Assembly (NCBI GenBank): GCA_031425525.1
Contig: JANPJM010000058.1
Location: forward strand, 62,001-126,000
Origin: JANNMJ01 sp031425525
GTDB taxonomy: Bacteria > Bacteroidota > Bacteroidia > Cytophagales > Hymenobacteraceae
Direction of reading: 5' to 3'
Length of the DNA stretch: 64,000 nucleotides
The notes below the pieces were generated by a model that saw nothing but the letters and a program-made list of their open reading frames with translations, did no database searches and was not told the DNA's origin. The position numbers and the translations under genes were made by a program. How positions within the stretch are numbered: position 1 is the first letter of the stretch; each line of letters begins with the position of its first letter. This document shows positions 8,747 through 17,978 of the stretch, piece after piece.

Positions 8747-10044
8747 AGCTGCACCTGCGGAAGTCTCCACCTTCTGGGGTGAACTCTCCACCTTTTCCCT
8801 AGAGGTCTCCACATCTGCTAGTGGATGTAGCCCTTCTTGGGAGGAGACTTCGGGAGAGGTGCATAGCTGCTGCTAAAGCCATAGACGCGCACTTTAGAGA
8901 CGTCCACCGCATAATGCGGCCTGTTATCACGGTTTAGCAGTAGGCAACCATCGGCCCCTACTGCCTGCGACGTCCACTAGCTTTACCGTCGTCGGATTCT
9001 AGCTGCTTGCAGAGCCCATATCATTGTCACCTGTGAGCAGGTTAGGTCTTGCCACAATCAAAGGATGCGCAGTAATGTTGAACGCTAAGGTTTGCGCCTA
9101 GGGCTGCGGAAATGCAGATCTCAGGCCCACAACGACCTCGAAGAACTGGGTGCTGCTGTGCGCTAAAGTCGCGACTGACTTATCGCTGCGTCCTCGAAGA
9201 TGATTGAGTTGCTCTGACCTCCATAAGCCTGCGCTTCAGGCAGGTGCTCCTCCTAGCGCTAACCCAACCAGTGTGTCGACCAACAGCTGTACAGTGGCGG
9301 GCCGCACAGTTCAATGGCAATGAAGACCACGCTTCTACTCGGCTGTGAGTGGAGCCCGTCCGGCAGTACTCTTCATACCTCGTCGGCCGCCGACCTTCCC
9401 ATCACCCTCGCACTGGTCGATGCACTCCGGCAGTCGGCCCGCAAGCGGAAGTTCTTCCAACTCGAAAGCGCCGAGTTTCTCGGCCAGATAGCGCGGCCTG
9501 TTCAGCCTCCCCAACGCCCATGTCGCTGGTAAGGTCCGGTGGATGGTCGGGCGGGCGATGCAGAAGGGCTTCCACTTTCAGGAAGTAACCAGCCCGTAGC
9601 GCGGTTCAACAGGGTGCGCGCCACTCGTCAACTGCACGCTGTCGATAGACGCTGAAGGCAGCGCTCAAAGCTGCAGAAACGGCGTTTCCCAGCCCACATC
9701 GGGGGTGGACGGCCAAGGGCTGTTGGACGCGGAAGTTGCGCTTGACTCTCGGTACTTAAGTCGTCTACTCAGACCAATAACCGACCAGTAGCGAGGTTCA
9801 GTAGCTCCCGTACAAATCGTCAACTGCACAGTACCCTTGTGCGCTAAGGGTTGCGCCCAGGGCGGCGGAAACGGCATTCGTCAGCCCAAAACAACCTTTT
9901 CAGTGCCGGTGGCTTTGGGCGCTGAAATCGGTCCTGATCTTTGCCTTCAGCCGGGGCGTCGGAGGTTCAGCGGCACACCTCTCCGGGCCGTTCCAGCTGG
10001 CGACCACTTCGGTTTCCGGCGCCGGCCGCGCGCTGTCCTGCGCC
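8747..10044. other. Decayed non-coding stretch with diverged repeats
   Basis: About 1.3 kb without a believable gene; the short open frames lack family likeness and are interrupted in all frames. It holds a diverged, roughly 192-bp tandem repeat (about 9586-9777 and 9778-9960) and a third, partial copy near 9080-9180. Confidence 0.5.
9080..9960. repeat. Diverged ~190-bp repeat, two adjacent copies and one partial
   Basis: Copy A starts taaccagcccgtagcgcgg at 9586, copy B starts taaccgaccagtagcgagg at 9778. Both then contain a TCGTCAACTGCAC block, a CGCTGAAGG/CGCTAAGGG block, a GAAACGGC block and a CAGCCCA block in the same order. The partial copy near 9080 has CGCTAAGG, TGCGGAAATG and CAGGCCCACAACGACC. 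Function unknown. Confidence 0.5.
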
Positions 10045-10584
10045 TTACCAGTTAACCTGGTCGCGGGGGATGCCGCGCAGGTAGTGGACGTACTTGCCGA
10101 CGATATCATCTATCACCTCCTGGCTCTGCCGCTCGTCATCGGCTTCGTCGTAGGTGCCGATGAATTCATAGACCTCCAGTACCAGCAGGGCGAAGAAGGT
10201 CTGTAAGGTCGAGTTATCCGTCGCCAGCGCCGATTCCTGGACCTGCGGGTGCGATTCGAGCAGGCTCCGCACGTGGTTGGGCAGCGTGCCGCCGTGCCAG
10301 CCTGCTTGTAGCTGAAAGCGGGCATCCTGGCCAGAGAAGATGGCGATGAGTCGGTGACAGGCGGCGACATCGGCCTCGCTGTTCTGGCGGTTCGAGAGTT
10401 TGCCTTCGGCCCGCTGGCCCGCGCGCTCGAGCAGATCGCCAACCAGCCCGCGCACCAGAAAGTCCAGCACCGCATCGTCGCAGAGGTCGGGCCGCCTGGG
10501 CGGGTCGGCCGGCAGGGTGGCGAGGAAATGGTCGAGGCCCAACTCTGGTGCATCAGGTTGCCAGTCGGATCGGTATGCTCTCAT
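10045..10584 (-). CDS. Hypothetical protein (179 aa)
   Basis: ATG at 10584 to TAA at 10045. It is an acidic, mostly helical soluble protein with a PADPPRRPDLCDDAVLDF segment near the start and a C-terminal helix FFALLVLEVYEFIGTYDEAD. There is no signal peptide or membrane segment, and I recognise no family. It lies downstream of the secreted-protein gene at 10677-11435 on the same strand, with a 92-bp gap, so the two may be co-transcribed. Its end borders the decayed repeat region. Confidence 0.6.
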   Translation of the reverse strand: MRAYRSDWQPDAPELGLDHFLATLPADPPRRPDLCDDAVLDFLVRGLVGDLLERAGQRAEGKLSNRQNSEADVAACHRLIAIFSGQDARFQLQAGWHGGTLPNHVRSLLESHPQVQESALATDNSTLQTFFALLVLEVYEFIGTYDEADDERQSQEVIDDIVGKYVHYLRGIPRDQVNW

Positions 10585-10676
10585 CTGGTGCGGGAAATTA
10601 CAGGGCCTGGAAATGTGCGCATATAGCGAAGAAGAGGCCGCGGGCCATCAGCCTCAAGGATCGAGGTCAATTCCTT

Positions 10677-11435
10677 TCATTCATCCTCCTTCTGTGGGGT
10701 AGCGTCATACAAGCCGTCGTCAATAGGTGGAGGGGGAGGCAGTACAGCCTGCCGCATCCGTTCCTGTAGCTCGTCGTTGAATCCGGCATCCCATTCCAGC
10801 GTACCCAAGGATTCCTGTGGGAGGATGCCGGATTCGTCAATCAAGAACCGCTGATACAAGCCGACTCCTTTGAGGTAGAACAGAACCTCTGTAACACCTG
10901 GATAATTGTGGCTGCGCTTCACCACCCGGATGGCTTGCCGAGGCTTCCCCTTATAAGTGATGGCAGTCAGCGTGGCCGAGCAATTCCAGGGTTCCTGCGA
11001 GATGCTTACGTAGCTCCATTTTGCTACCTTGCCAGCCGCCGGTAGCATCAGGAGCACGGGTGAGGTGTCGTACTTCTTTCGTTCGGTCTGCCCATAGAGG
11101 TTGGTGACCGTAGAATTGAACAGTAGCACCTTGTTGCCCGAGTAGCGGCAGATCAGGCTGCTGCTGCCGGTAGGCACCGTATGCCCTGACGCGAAGTCTT
11201 CAAACGTACGCACATCCACTACCGCCACCGTGTCGTGTTGTCGCGCGTAAAGCACTGTTCTATAGATTCTTCCTTTCGGTGTTTTGCTCTTGGATTCAGG
11301 CCACTGGAATTTGGCGACGTTGCGCCCCGCCACGGGCTGAAAGAAGTCTCGGATGGTTTGGGCGTACCCGAAGTTTACCTTCAAGCCGAGCCAGAAGGCG
11401 GTTAATAGGAGGCAACGGAGGCGGTGTCGTAGCAT
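10677..11435 (-). CDS. Hypothetical exported protein (252 aa)
   Basis: Chosen start ATG 11435 (MLRHRLRCLLLTAFWLGLKV) gives a normal signal peptide ending near NFGYA-QT. A longer start at 11459 would overlap the TATGTTTG -7 box, so the shorter one is preferred. The mature part is beta-rich with paired aromatic strands (VLFYLKGVGLYQRFLID) and ends in a Pro run (VLPPPPPIDD). I know no family; the strand pattern resembles Bacteroidota periplasmic or outer-membrane lipocalin/DUF-type proteins, only loosely. Confidence 0.65.
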   Translation of the reverse strand: MLRHRLRCLLLTAFWLGLKVNFGYAQTIRDFFQPVAGRNVAKFQWPESKSKTPKGRIYRTVLYARQHDTVAVVDVRTFEDFASGHTVPTGSSSLICRYSGNKVLLFNSTVTNLYGQTERKKYDTSPVLLMLPAAGKVAKWSYVSISQEPWNCSATLTAITYKGKPRQAIRVVKRSHNYPGVTEVLFYLKGVGLYQRFLIDESGILPQESLGTLEWDAGFNDELQERMRQAVLPPPPPIDDGLYDATPQKEDE

Positions 11436-11451
11436 ACAGGGGCGATTTGCG

Positions 11452-11459
11452 ACAAACAT
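11452..11459 (-). promoter_or_regulatory. -7 box of the exported-protein gene
   Basis: The minus strand reads TATGTTTG, a full match to TAnnTTTG, 16 nt before the ATG at 11435. No clear -33 element. Confidence 0.45.
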
Positions 11460-11518
11460 AACACCAAGGCCCGTATTTGAGGCCACGCCTCTGCGCCGCT
11501 TAGGGTCAGCTTGCTCCC

Positions 11519-11758
11519 GTGAAAAACGGGACTGTCATCGTCGCCTTCGGGCGGCACCTGCGCGAGGTGCGGGAGGCGCGTGGATGGTCGCAGCAGGCGC
11601 TGGGTGATTACGCCAACGTGGCAAAGGCCACCATCCAGCGAATCGAACACGGAGAATCGGCCCCGTCGCTCGATGTGCTGGTATCGTTAGCTGACGCGCT
11701 CGGTACTTCCCTACCGGTGTTGCTTGAATTTCCGGTACCGGATAATACGGGCGGTTGA
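11519..11758 (+). CDS. XRE-family HTH regulator (79 aa)
   Basis: From a GTG at 11519. Residues about 8-65 are a Cro/C1-type helix-turn-helix: LREVREARGWSQQALGDYAN, then ATIQRIEHGESAPSLDVLVS and LADALGTSLPVLLEF. The pattern R-x-x-x-G-W-S-Q-Q-x-L, then I-x-R-I-E-x-G, then P-S-L-x-x-L-x-x-L-A-x-A-L is characteristic. No effector domain. It is divergent from the exported-protein gene and sits just before the metal-efflux block, so it may control one or both; the sequence does not say which. Confidence 0.85.
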   Translation: MKNGTVIVAFGRHLREVREARGWSQQALGDYANVAKATIQRIEHGESAPSLDVLVSLADALGTSLPVLLEFPVPDNTGG

Positions 11759-11805
11759 TTCACTCCGGCACCTGTTACGGGCCGCGTGGTGTTTACCCTG
11801 CTGCC

Positions 11806-11813
11806 TACCTTTG
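11806..11813 (+). promoter_or_regulatory. -7 box of the DUF6660 / metal-efflux operon
   Basis: TACCTTTG, a full match to TAnnTTTG, ends 6 nt before the ATG at 11820. This would drive the DUF6660 gene and perhaps czcA with almost no leader. Confidence 0.5.
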
Positions 11814-11819
11814 CCCCTG

Positions 11820-12143
11820 ATGCGCGTCTTCGCCCTCTGGTTTGCCTGCTACCTTACCCTGCTCTCGTGCTTACCCTGCACGGACGAGGTGGAGCGCATG
11901 GCTACGACCGTGGCAACGACCCTGACGGCCGGTCCCACTGCGGAGCACCACGAGCGCGCCCCCGATTGGTGCTCGCCGTTGTGCCAGTGCCATTGCTGCG
12001 CTGGGGTAGTGCTGCCAGCAGGTTCGGCGGCCAACTTTCCTGAGGTAGTTGTGTCGGTCTGGGCCGACCGCACCTTTGCCGAGCTGGTGAGCGCGGCCCC
12101 CACGCGGGCCGGTACCGGCGCCTGGCAGCCCCCACGGGCCTAA
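11820..12143 (+). CDS. DUF6660-like small exported Cys/His-rich protein
   Basis: 107 residues from ATG 11820 (MRVFALWFACYLTLLSCLPC), a hydrophobic signal with paired Cys. The mature part carries the cluster CSPLCQCHCC preceded by AEHHERAPDW, a likely metal-binding site. Bacteroidota proteins of this kind (DUF6660) lie directly upstream of CzcA/CusA-type efflux pumps, as here. Proposed role: periplasmic or membrane-bound metal binding or sensing; unproven. It precedes czcA by 177 bp. Confidence 0.7.
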   Translation: MRVFALWFACYLTLLSCLPCTDEVERMATTVATTLTAGPTAEHHERAPDWCSPLCQCHCCAGVVLPAGSAANFPEVVVSVWADRTFAELVSAAPTRAGTGAWQPPRA

Positions 12144-12320
12144 CGTCCCCCTTCCGTTTCCGGCTTCCCTTCCCGCGAAGCCTGTGCTCGCCGTTGCCTA
12201 TCAGGGCCGGGGCGAACGCGGGCATTCGGCATTGTGGCGTACCCCGTAGTGGGGCGCCGCTTGGGGAGCCGTGCTTGAAGTTTTTTTTCAGGACGTTGTT
12301 TGCCCTCGCAGGGTCGCGGT

Positions 12321-15300
12321 ATGTTCGACCGGCTCATTCATTTTTCAATTCACAACAAGCTCATCGTCGGGCTGCTGACGCTGGCGTTGGTCGTGTGGGG
12401 CGGCTACTCGCTGGCCCACCTGCCGATTGATGCCGTGCCCGACATCACCACCAATCAGGTCGTGGTGTACACCGCCGCCCCGTCGCTGGCGGCGGCCGAT
12501 ATTGAGCGGCTGGTTACGTTCCCGGTGGAGCAGGCCGTCGCTACGATCCCGGAGCGGGAAGAAGTGCGCTCCTTCTCCCGATTCGGCCTATCGGTCATTA
12601 CCATCGTCTTTCATGACGGCGTGGATATTTACTGGGCCCGGCAGCAGGTCGCCGAGCGGCTCCGTGAGGCCGAGAGCCAGATACCGCCCGGCGTCGGTCG
12701 GCCGGAGTTGGCGCCGCTGAGCACCGGGCTGGGGGAGATTTACCAGTATATCGTACGCGCCAAACCGGGCTACGAGAAGCAGTACGACGCCCGCGAGTTG
12801 CGATCCATCCAAGATTGGATCATCCGCAGGCAACTGCTGGGCACGCCCGGCGTGGCCGACGTTTCCTCGTTCGGCGGGCTGCTCAAACAATACGAGATCG
12901 CCCTTGACCCGGAACGTCTGCGGGCCTTTGGGGTAAGCGTGGAGGAGGTGCGCGCCGCCGTGGCGGCCAACAACCAGAACGCCGGAGGGGCCTATCTTGA
13001 CCTGAACCCGGCCGCGTACTTTATCCGCACCGAGGGGCTGGCGCAGTCGCTCGATGACTTGGGCACCATCGTGGTGCGGCGTACGGCGGCGGGGCTGCCC
13101 GTGCTGGTGCGCGACGTGGCCGATGTGCGGCTGGGGTCGGCCGTGCGCTACGGCGCGATGACCCGCAATGGCGAGGGCGAAGTGACCGGCGGACTGGTGT
13201 TGATGCTCAAAGGCGCCAACGCCAACGACGTAATCAAAGCCGTGAAGGCGCGGATGGCGCAGATCAAGAAAACGCTGCCCAAAGGCGTGGCCGTGGACGT
13301 GTTTCTCGACCGCTCGGAGCTGGTGGGCCGCGCCATCGGCACGGTGAAGAAGAACCTGCTCGAAGGCGCCTTAATCGTCGTGCTCGTGCTGGTGCTGTTC
13401 CTGGGCAACGTGCGCGCCGGGCTGGTGGTGGCGTCAGTGATTCCGCTGGCGATGCTGTTCGCGGTAGCAATGATGCGCCTGTTCGGCGTGAGCGGTAACC
13501 TGCTCAGTCTGGGCGCGATTGACTTCGGACTGGTCGTGGACGGCGCCGTGATCATTGTCGAGGCGATTGTTCACCGGCTGGCACTACGGGGTCCGGGTAG
13601 CCCCACACGTCTGAGCCAAGACGAGATGAACGCCGAAACCTACGAGGCCGCGTCTCGCATCCGGCAGACGGCCGCGTTTGGAGAAATCATTATCCTAATC
13701 GTGTACCTACCGCTGCTGGCGCTGGTGGGCATCGAGGGCAAAATGTTCCGGCCGATGGCGCAGACGGTGGGCTTTGCGATCTTGGGCGCGTTCATCCTTT
13801 CGCTCACCTACGTGCCGATGATGAGCGCGCTGGCCCTGAGCCGCGGGACGGCCCATAAGCGTACGTTATCAGATCGGATGATGGACTGGCTGGCGGCCCG
13901 CTACCGCCCCGTGCTCAACGCCGCGCTGCGCCACCGGGTGGTGGTGCTGGGCGTGAGCATAGTGCTCCTAGCGGGCGCGTGGCTGGGCTTTCGGGCGCTG
14001 GGCGGTGAGTTCATTCCCACGCTCGCCGAAGGTGATTTTGCCATTGAAACGCGGACGCTGGCCGGCTCATCATTGAGCTACACGGTCGAAAAGGCGCGGC
14101 AGATAGGCGGGCTGCTCAAACGTCAATTTCCGGCTGAGGTGCGCGAGGTCGTGACCAAGATCGGCTCCGGCGAAATCCCTACTGACCCGATGCCGCCCGA
14201 AGCGGCCGACGTGATGGTGGTGCTGGAAAAAGACCACGCGAAGTGGCGCGCGGCTGACACCCAGGAAGAGCTGGCGGAGAAGATGACCGAGGCACTAGCC
14301 GTCATTCCGGGCGTCACGTTCAGCTTCCAGCAGCCCATCCAGATGCGCTTCAACGAGCTGATCAGCGGCGCCAAGCAGGACGTGGTGGTAAAAGTGTACG
14401 GCGAAGACCTCGACCAGCTCACCGACTACGCCCGCGCCGTGGGCAAGCTGGCGCGCACCGTGTCGGGCGCCGAAGACGTGTATGTGGAAGAGATCACGGG
14501 CCTGCCGCAGATCGTGGTGGCAATTGATCGCCCCCGGTTGGCGCAGTTCGGCCTGAACGTGGAAGACGTAAACCGTACGGTGCAGACCGCTTTTGCAGGG
14601 GAAGCGGCCGGGCATGTATTCGAGCAGGAACGCCGGTATGATGTGGTGCTGCGCCTGCGCCCAGAGCTTCGGCAGAACATCGAGAGCGTACGCCGGCTAC
14701 TACTGAGTACGCCGGGCGGCGCGGCCGTACCGCTGGAACAGGTAGCGCGCGTGGAGCTGCGCGACGGTCCCAACCAGGTGCAGCGCGACGACGCGAAGCG
14801 CCGCGTGACCGTGGCCTTCAACGTACGGGGGCGAGACGTGGAAAGCGTGGTAAGCGAGTTGCAAGGCAAGCTGGACCGGGGGTTGAAACTGGCGCCGGGT
14901 TACTCAATTACCTACGGCGGGCAGTTCGAGAATCTGCGCGCCGCGTCGGCTCGGCTGCAGATCGCCGTGCCCGTTGCGCTGGGGTTGATTTTCCTGCTGC
15001 TGTTCTTTACGTTTCACTCATGGCGGCAGTCACTCTTGATCTTCACGGCCATTCCGCTAGCAGCCGTGGGCGGGGTGGCGGCGCTGTGGCTACGCGGAAT
15101 GCCGTTCAGCATCTCGGCCGGGGTGGGCTTTATCGCCCTGTTTGGGGTGGCCGTGCTCAACGGCATTGTGCTGATCGGTCAGTTCAATCACCTGCGCGAC
15201 GAGGGCGTAACCGATGTACTGGAGCGTATCCGGCGCGGCACGGCCGACCGACTGCGGCCGGTGCTGATGACGGCCACGGTGGCGTCGTTGGGATTTTTGC

Positions 15301-16754
15301 CGATGGCGCTCTCCACCTCGGCCGGCGCGGAGGTGCAGCGTCCGCTGGCGACGGTGGTAATCGGCGGGCTGGTGACAGCTACGCTGCTCACGCTGCTGGT
15401 GCTGCCGGTGTTGTATGCCCTCACCGAGCGGCGTCCGGCCGTGCCCCCAGCTCCCAAACCGGAAGCCGATACTGCGCCGCCCGTGGGGCCAGTGCTGGCC
15501 GTTCTGGCGCTATTGCTGGTCGCCCTGCCCACCCGTGCCCAGGACGTGCAACTCATGCCCCCCGGTGGGCCGCTGACGGCGGCCGGGGCAGTGGAGCGGG
15601 CGCTGACGGCTGGCGGCACCGTCATGGGTGCTACGCGCGCCCTCGAAGCCCAACGGGCCACCCGTCGTGCGGCGTTTGACCTGCCGCGTACGAGCATTAG
15701 CGGCTCCTACGGCCAGTACAACACGTTCCGGCATGACAATCAGATCAGCGTTTCGCAGCAGTTCGCGCTGCCGGGCTACTACCGCCGTGCGGCCGACGTA
15801 GCCGACGCGCAGATCACCGGCCGGCAGATGCAGCTAACCCAGGCCCGCGCCGAGCTACGGCGGCAAGTACGGCTGCGCTACCAGGATGCCGTGGCCGCCC
15901 GCCATCGGCTGCGCACCCTGCGCGGGCAGGACAGCTTGTACACCGAATTTCGGCGGGCCGCCGAGCTGCGTTTTAAGGCCGGTGAGGTGGCGCGGCTCGA
16001 ACCCGCTACGGCGCTGGTGCAACAGGGAGAGGTCCAGCTTGCCGCCTCGCAGGCGAATACCGACTACCGGGTGGCGTTGCGCGAGCTGCAAGCCTTATTG
16101 CAGGCACCCGACTCGGTAACGGTGGCTGATTCGGTGCTGCGCCCGCTGACGCCGCTTGTACCCGTGCCGGCCCCGACGGATACGGCGTGGCTGATGCACT
16201 CCCCGGCCGCCGGGTCACTGCGGCAGGCTGTGGCCGAGCGACGCGCGGAAACGCGTCTTGAAAAGGCCAGGGGGCTACCGGAGCTATCGGTCGGCTACTT
16301 TAACCAGTCGCTGCGTGGGCCGCAGGAGCTGAATAACGGTACAGTGCGCTTTTACTCCGGCGCGACTCGCTTTCAAGGCGTGCAGGCGGGCGTAGCGGTG
16401 CCGCTCTGGCGCCGGCCAATCCGGGCGCGGGTGCAGGCGGCGGGCTTGCAGGAGCAGGTGGCTGCCGCCGCGTATGAGCGGGCTCGTGCCGAGCTAACCG
16501 GTCGCCTCGACGCGCTGCGTCTACGCCGGGCCGAGGCGCTGCGGCGCGTGGCCTTCTACGAAACCACGGGCGTACCGCAAGCGGCCGTGATCGAGCGGCT
16601 GAGTACGCGCGGCTTCCGGGCCGGTGAGATGGGCTACGCTGAGTACCTGCTGAGTCTTGACCGCGCCCGCCGTCTGCGCCTAGACTACGTGGACGCGCTT
16701 TTGGCGCTCAACCAACTCTCCATCGAAATAGACTACCTGCTGGGCGCTGACTAA
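12321..16754 (+). CDS. czcA: CzcA/CusA heavy-metal RND pump fused to an outer membrane factor (CzcC/TolC-like)
   Basis: 1477 residues from ATG 12321 (MFDRLIHFSIHNKLIVGLLT). Residues 1 to about 1035 are a complete HME-RND pump: large periplasmic loops after TM1 and TM7, and the TM4 motif G-A-I-D-F-G-x-V-V-D-G-A (Asp401, Asp407) for proton relay. TM8-12 end near VLPVLYALTERR. From about 1074 the chain continues as an outer membrane factor with AVERALTAGG, the paired coiled-coil hairpins (RAELRRQVRLRYQDAV, FRRAAELRFKAGEVARLEPA) and QFALPGYYRRAA. Such CzcA-CzcC fusions are known in Bacteroidota. It exports divalent cations (Co, Zn, Cd or Cu class) from periplasm or cytoplasm. czcB follows after 32 bp. 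Confidence 0.93.
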   Translation: MFDRLIHFSIHNKLIVGLLTLALVVWGGYSLAHLPIDAVPDITTNQVVVYTAAPSLAAADIERLVTFPVEQAVATIPEREEVRSFSRFGLSVITIVFHDGVDIYWARQQVAERLREAESQIPPGVGRPELAPLSTGLGEIYQYIVRAKPGYEKQYDARELRSIQDWIIRRQLLGTPGVADVSSFGGLLKQYEIALDPERLRAFGVSVEEVRAAVAANNQNAGGAYLDLNPAAYFIRTEGLAQSLDDLGTIVVRRTAAGLPVLVRDVADVRLGSAVRYGAMTRNGEGEVTGGLVLMLKGANANDVIKAVKARMAQIKKTLPKGVAVDVFLDRSELVGRAIGTVKKNLLEGALIVVLVLVLFLGNVRAGLVVASVIPLAMLFAVAMMRLFGVSGNLLSLGAIDFGLVVDGAVIIVEAIVHRLALRGPGSPTRLSQDEMNAETYEAASRIRQTAAFGEIIILIVYLPLLALVGIEGKMFRPMAQTVGFAILGAFILSLTYVPMMSALALSRGTAHKRTLSDRMMDWLAARYRPVLNAALRHRVVVLGVSIVLLAGAWLGFRALGGEFIPTLAEGDFAIETRTLAGSSLSYTVEKARQIGGLLKRQFPAEVREVVTKIGSGEIPTDPMPPEAADVMVVLEKDHAKWRAADTQEELAEKMTEALAVIPGVTFSFQQPIQMRFNELISGAKQDVVVKVYGEDLDQLTDYARAVGKLARTVSGAEDVYVEEITGLPQIVVAIDRPRLAQFGLNVEDVNRTVQTAFAGEAAGHVFEQERRYDVVLRLRPELRQNIESVRRLLLSTPGGAAVPLEQVARVELRDGPNQVQRDDAKRRVTVAFNVRGRDVESVVSELQGKLDRGLKLAPGYSITYGGQFENLRAASARLQIAVPVALGLIFLLLFFTFHSWRQSLLIFTAIPLAAVGGVAALWLRGMPFSISAGVGFIALFGVAVLNGIVLIGQFNHLRDEGVTDVLERIRRGTADRLRPVLMTATVASLGFLPMALSTSAGAEVQRPLATVVIGGLVTATLLTLLVLPVLYALTERRPAVPPAPKPEADTAPPVGPVLAVLALLLVALPTRAQDVQLMPPGGPLTAAGAVERALTAGGTVMGATRALEAQRATRRAAFDLPRTSISGSYGQYNTFRHDNQISVSQQFALPGYYRRAADVADAQITGRQMQLTQARAELRRQVRLRYQDAVAARHRLRTLRGQDSLYTEFRRAAELRFKAGEVARLEPATALVQQGEVQLAASQANTDYRVALRELQALLQAPDSVTVADSVLRPLTPLVPVPAPTDTAWLMHSPAAGSLRQAVAERRAETRLEKARGLPELSVGYFNQSLRGPQELNNGTVRFYSGATRFQGVQAGVAVPLWRRPIRARVQAAGLQEQVAAAAYERARAELTGRLDALRLRRAEALRRVAFYETTGVPQAAVIERLSTRGFRAGEMGYAEYLLSLDRARRLRLDYVDALLALNQLSIEIDYLLGAD

Positions 16755-16786
16755 CGGCCACGCCCGCACTATTACCGACTTTCCCA

Positions 16787-17968
16787 ATGCAATTTTCTTT
16801 TAGCCTTCTCGCGGCGCTGCCCCTGGCTGCCCTGCTGCTGACCAGTTGCGACCGGGGCGCCGACACGCCTACGGAACCCGCGCCCACCGAATCCACGGAA
16901 GCCAAGCCAGCCGAAATCGGCGAAAAAGCGGCCGAGACCGTGACACTCACGCCGGAAGAACAACGGTATGGTGGCATCCAGACCGGCCGGCTTCGCGCCC
17001 GCGCGCTGGGGCAGGGGCTGCGCGTGAACGGTGAGCTGGACGTACCCCCCGAAAACCTCGCGGCGATCACCGCCCCACTAGGCGGCTTCGTGGAATCCAC
17101 GACGCTGTTGCAGGGTGCGCGGGTGCGACGGGGCGAGGCGCTGGCCGTCATCCGCAACCCCGGGTTTGCCGATTTGCAGCAGCAGTATTTGCAGGCCGCC
17201 GCCCAGCTCCGGCTGGCACGGGCCGAGTTCGAGCGGCAGGAAACCCTGTTCAATGAAGAAGTGGCGCCCGAGAAGAACTTCCAGCGTGCTCGCGCCGAGA
17301 TGGAGAGCCAGCAGGCGGCCGTGAGCGCGCTGGTGGCCAAACTGCGGCTGGCCGGACTGCCCGTGGGTGGCGCTGTGACAACTACCGTCACGCTGCGCGC
17401 GCCGAAGGCTGGGTTCGTACGGGCCGTGAATGTGACCCCTGGCCAGAGCGTGACGCCCACCGACGTGCTCTTTGAACTGGTGGACCCCGACCACCTGCAC
17501 GTTGAACTGACGGTCTTCGAGCGAGACGCGCCCCGGTTGCAGAAGGGCCAGCTCGTGCGCTTCACGCTCGGCTCCGATTCGCTGGGGCAAGAACGGCTGG
17601 CGCGCGTGTACCTCGTGGCGCGCACCGTGGGGCCGGAGCGTACCGTCCGCGTCCACGCCCACCCCGAACCCGAAGACCCCACGCTGCTGCCCGGCACGTT
17701 CGTGCGCGCCCTGATCGAGACGGGCCGCGCCCAGGTACCCGTGTTGCCCGATGCCGCGCTGGTGCGCTTCGGCGGGCGCGACTACGCCTTTACGGTCGAA
17801 AAATCCGGCACCTACCGAATGGTGGCCGCCCGGCGTGGGCTAAGCGAAGACGGCTTTACGCAGGTCACGTTTGCGCCCGATGCGGGGCGGCTCGATTCGG
17901 CCACGTTCGTCACGGCCGGCGCGTACTCGCTGCTGGCGAAGCTGCGAAATACCGAGGAAGAAGAATAG
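16787..17968 (+). CDS. czcB: CzcB-type periplasmic adaptor lipoprotein
   Basis: 393 residues. The signal ends in the lipobox LLTS-C21, so it is a lipoprotein. A Glu/Pro/Thr-rich linker follows, then the barrel-sandwich/lipoyl half (AAITAPLGGFVESTTLLQGA, about 95-115), a coiled-coil hairpin (about 120-185), the second lipoyl half (LRAPKAGFVRAVNVTPGQSV) and beta-barrel and membrane-proximal domains. It links the RND pump to its outer membrane channel. It lacks an obvious His-rich metal-binding N-terminus. The next gene begins 10 bp after its stop. Confidence 0.9.
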   Translation: MQFSFSLLAALPLAALLLTSCDRGADTPTEPAPTESTEAKPAEIGEKAAETVTLTPEEQRYGGIQTGRLRARALGQGLRVNGELDVPPENLAAITAPLGGFVESTTLLQGARVRRGEALAVIRNPGFADLQQQYLQAAAQLRLARAEFERQETLFNEEVAPEKNFQRARAEMESQQAAVSALVAKLRLAGLPVGGAVTTTVTLRAPKAGFVRAVNVTPGQSVTPTDVLFELVDPDHLHVELTVFERDAPRLQKGQLVRFTLGSDSLGQERLARVYLVARTVGPERTVRVHAHPEPEDPTLLPGTFVRALIETGRAQVPVLPDAALVRFGGRDYAFTVEKSGTYRMVAARRGLSEDGFTQVTFAPDAGRLDSATFVTAGAYSLLAKLRNTEEEE

Positions 17969-17978
17969 CCCTGACCCG

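Noticed and set aside
9314..9588. Short plus-strand frames in the decayed region
   Set aside because: No ribosome site, no family likeness, two overlapping frames of equal quality.
9080..9960. Integron attC array
   Set aside because: No consistent GTTRRRY / RYYYAAC pairs and no integron integrase or cassettes.
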